Shown here piece after piece: positions 12,258-12,329 of a stretch of 12,329 nt of DNA. This DNA comes from Candidatus Roizmanbacteria bacterium (lineage in GTDB: Bacteria > Patescibacteriota > Microgenomatia > GCA-001788215 > 2-01-FULL-40-14): NCBI GenBank assembly GCA_016203755.1, contig JACQMD010000125.1, forward strand, positions 1 through 12,329. Reading direction: 5' to 3'. Position 1 is the stretch's first letter. Every line of letters starts with the position of its first letter. The notes below the pieces were generated by a model that did not search any database, was not told the DNA's origin, and saw only the letters and a program-made list of their open reading frames with translations. The position numbers were made by a program, and so were the translations under genes.

Positions 12258-12290
12258 AAAAACTAACCCGGCTCTTTCGAGTCGGGTTAG
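12258..12290 (-). terminator. Rho-independent terminator for a gene beyond the right edge
   Basis: Arms 12263-12274 and 12279-12290 pair over 12 positions with one G-T, around a TTTC loop (GAAA on the - strand). On the - strand the stem is followed by TTTTT (12262-12258). A - strand frame from the right edge ends LVYRNARFIVLAT and stops at 12289-12287, inside the stem. It may be the tail of the terminated gene, but 13 codons are too few to call. Confidence 0.8.
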
Positions 12291-12329
12291 GTAGCTAAAA
12301 CGATGAAACGAGCATTACGGTAGACAAGC

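Overview
The window reads as a piece of a small-genome bacterium, most likely of the Candidate Phyla Radiation (Patescibacteria; a Microgenomates-like lineage is my guess). This is inference. It rests on a housekeeping run typical of such genomes (recG-rpmF-nusB-rnc-rpsP), a type IV pilus-like operon with PilM, PilN and PilO but no outer-membrane parts (PilP/PilQ), poor Shine-Dalgarno sequences, promoters sitting almost on start codons, and many short tandem repeats. UGA is used as a stop (for example in pilM), so this is not a code-25 lineage.

Layout. Positions 3-3337 (+ strand) hold a tight housekeeping operon: recG (5' end lies outside the window), rpmF (L32), nusB, rnc (RNase III) and rpsP (S16). 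rpsP has its own extended -10 promoter directly before its ATG and ends in a tail-to-tail overlap with the next operon. Positions 3300-10634 (- strand, read right to left) hold a pilus / pseudopilus assembly operon: prepilin peptidase, a GspG-like pilin, GspH-, GspI- and GspJ-like minor pilins, a secreted protein of unknown function, a GspK/PilX-like minor pilin, then PilM, PilN and PilO. The order G-H-I-J-[unknown]-K-M-N-O parallels type II secretion operons. The motor ATPase and the platform protein (PilB/PilT, PilC) are not here and must be encoded elsewhere. Positions 10737-12138 (- strand) hold three paralogous small coiled-coil proteins with near-constant ends and 5, 21 and 2 central heptads. 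Each has its own well-placed promoter that predicts leaderless or nearly leaderless mRNA. The right edge has a clear rho-independent terminator (- strand) for something beyond the window.

The most unusual content lies in repeats. The recG reading frame carries a REPIN-like double palindrome and three separate tandem tracts of 7-bp units, all in frame and all in poorly conserved places. pilD carries a 9-bp tandem inside its frame and is preceded by six 7-bp units that themselves supply a -35/-10 pair. The region before the secreted-protein gene carries 8-bp units facing each other. The coiled-coil trio shows heptad expansion plus a 96-bp near-identical patch that suggests gene conversion.
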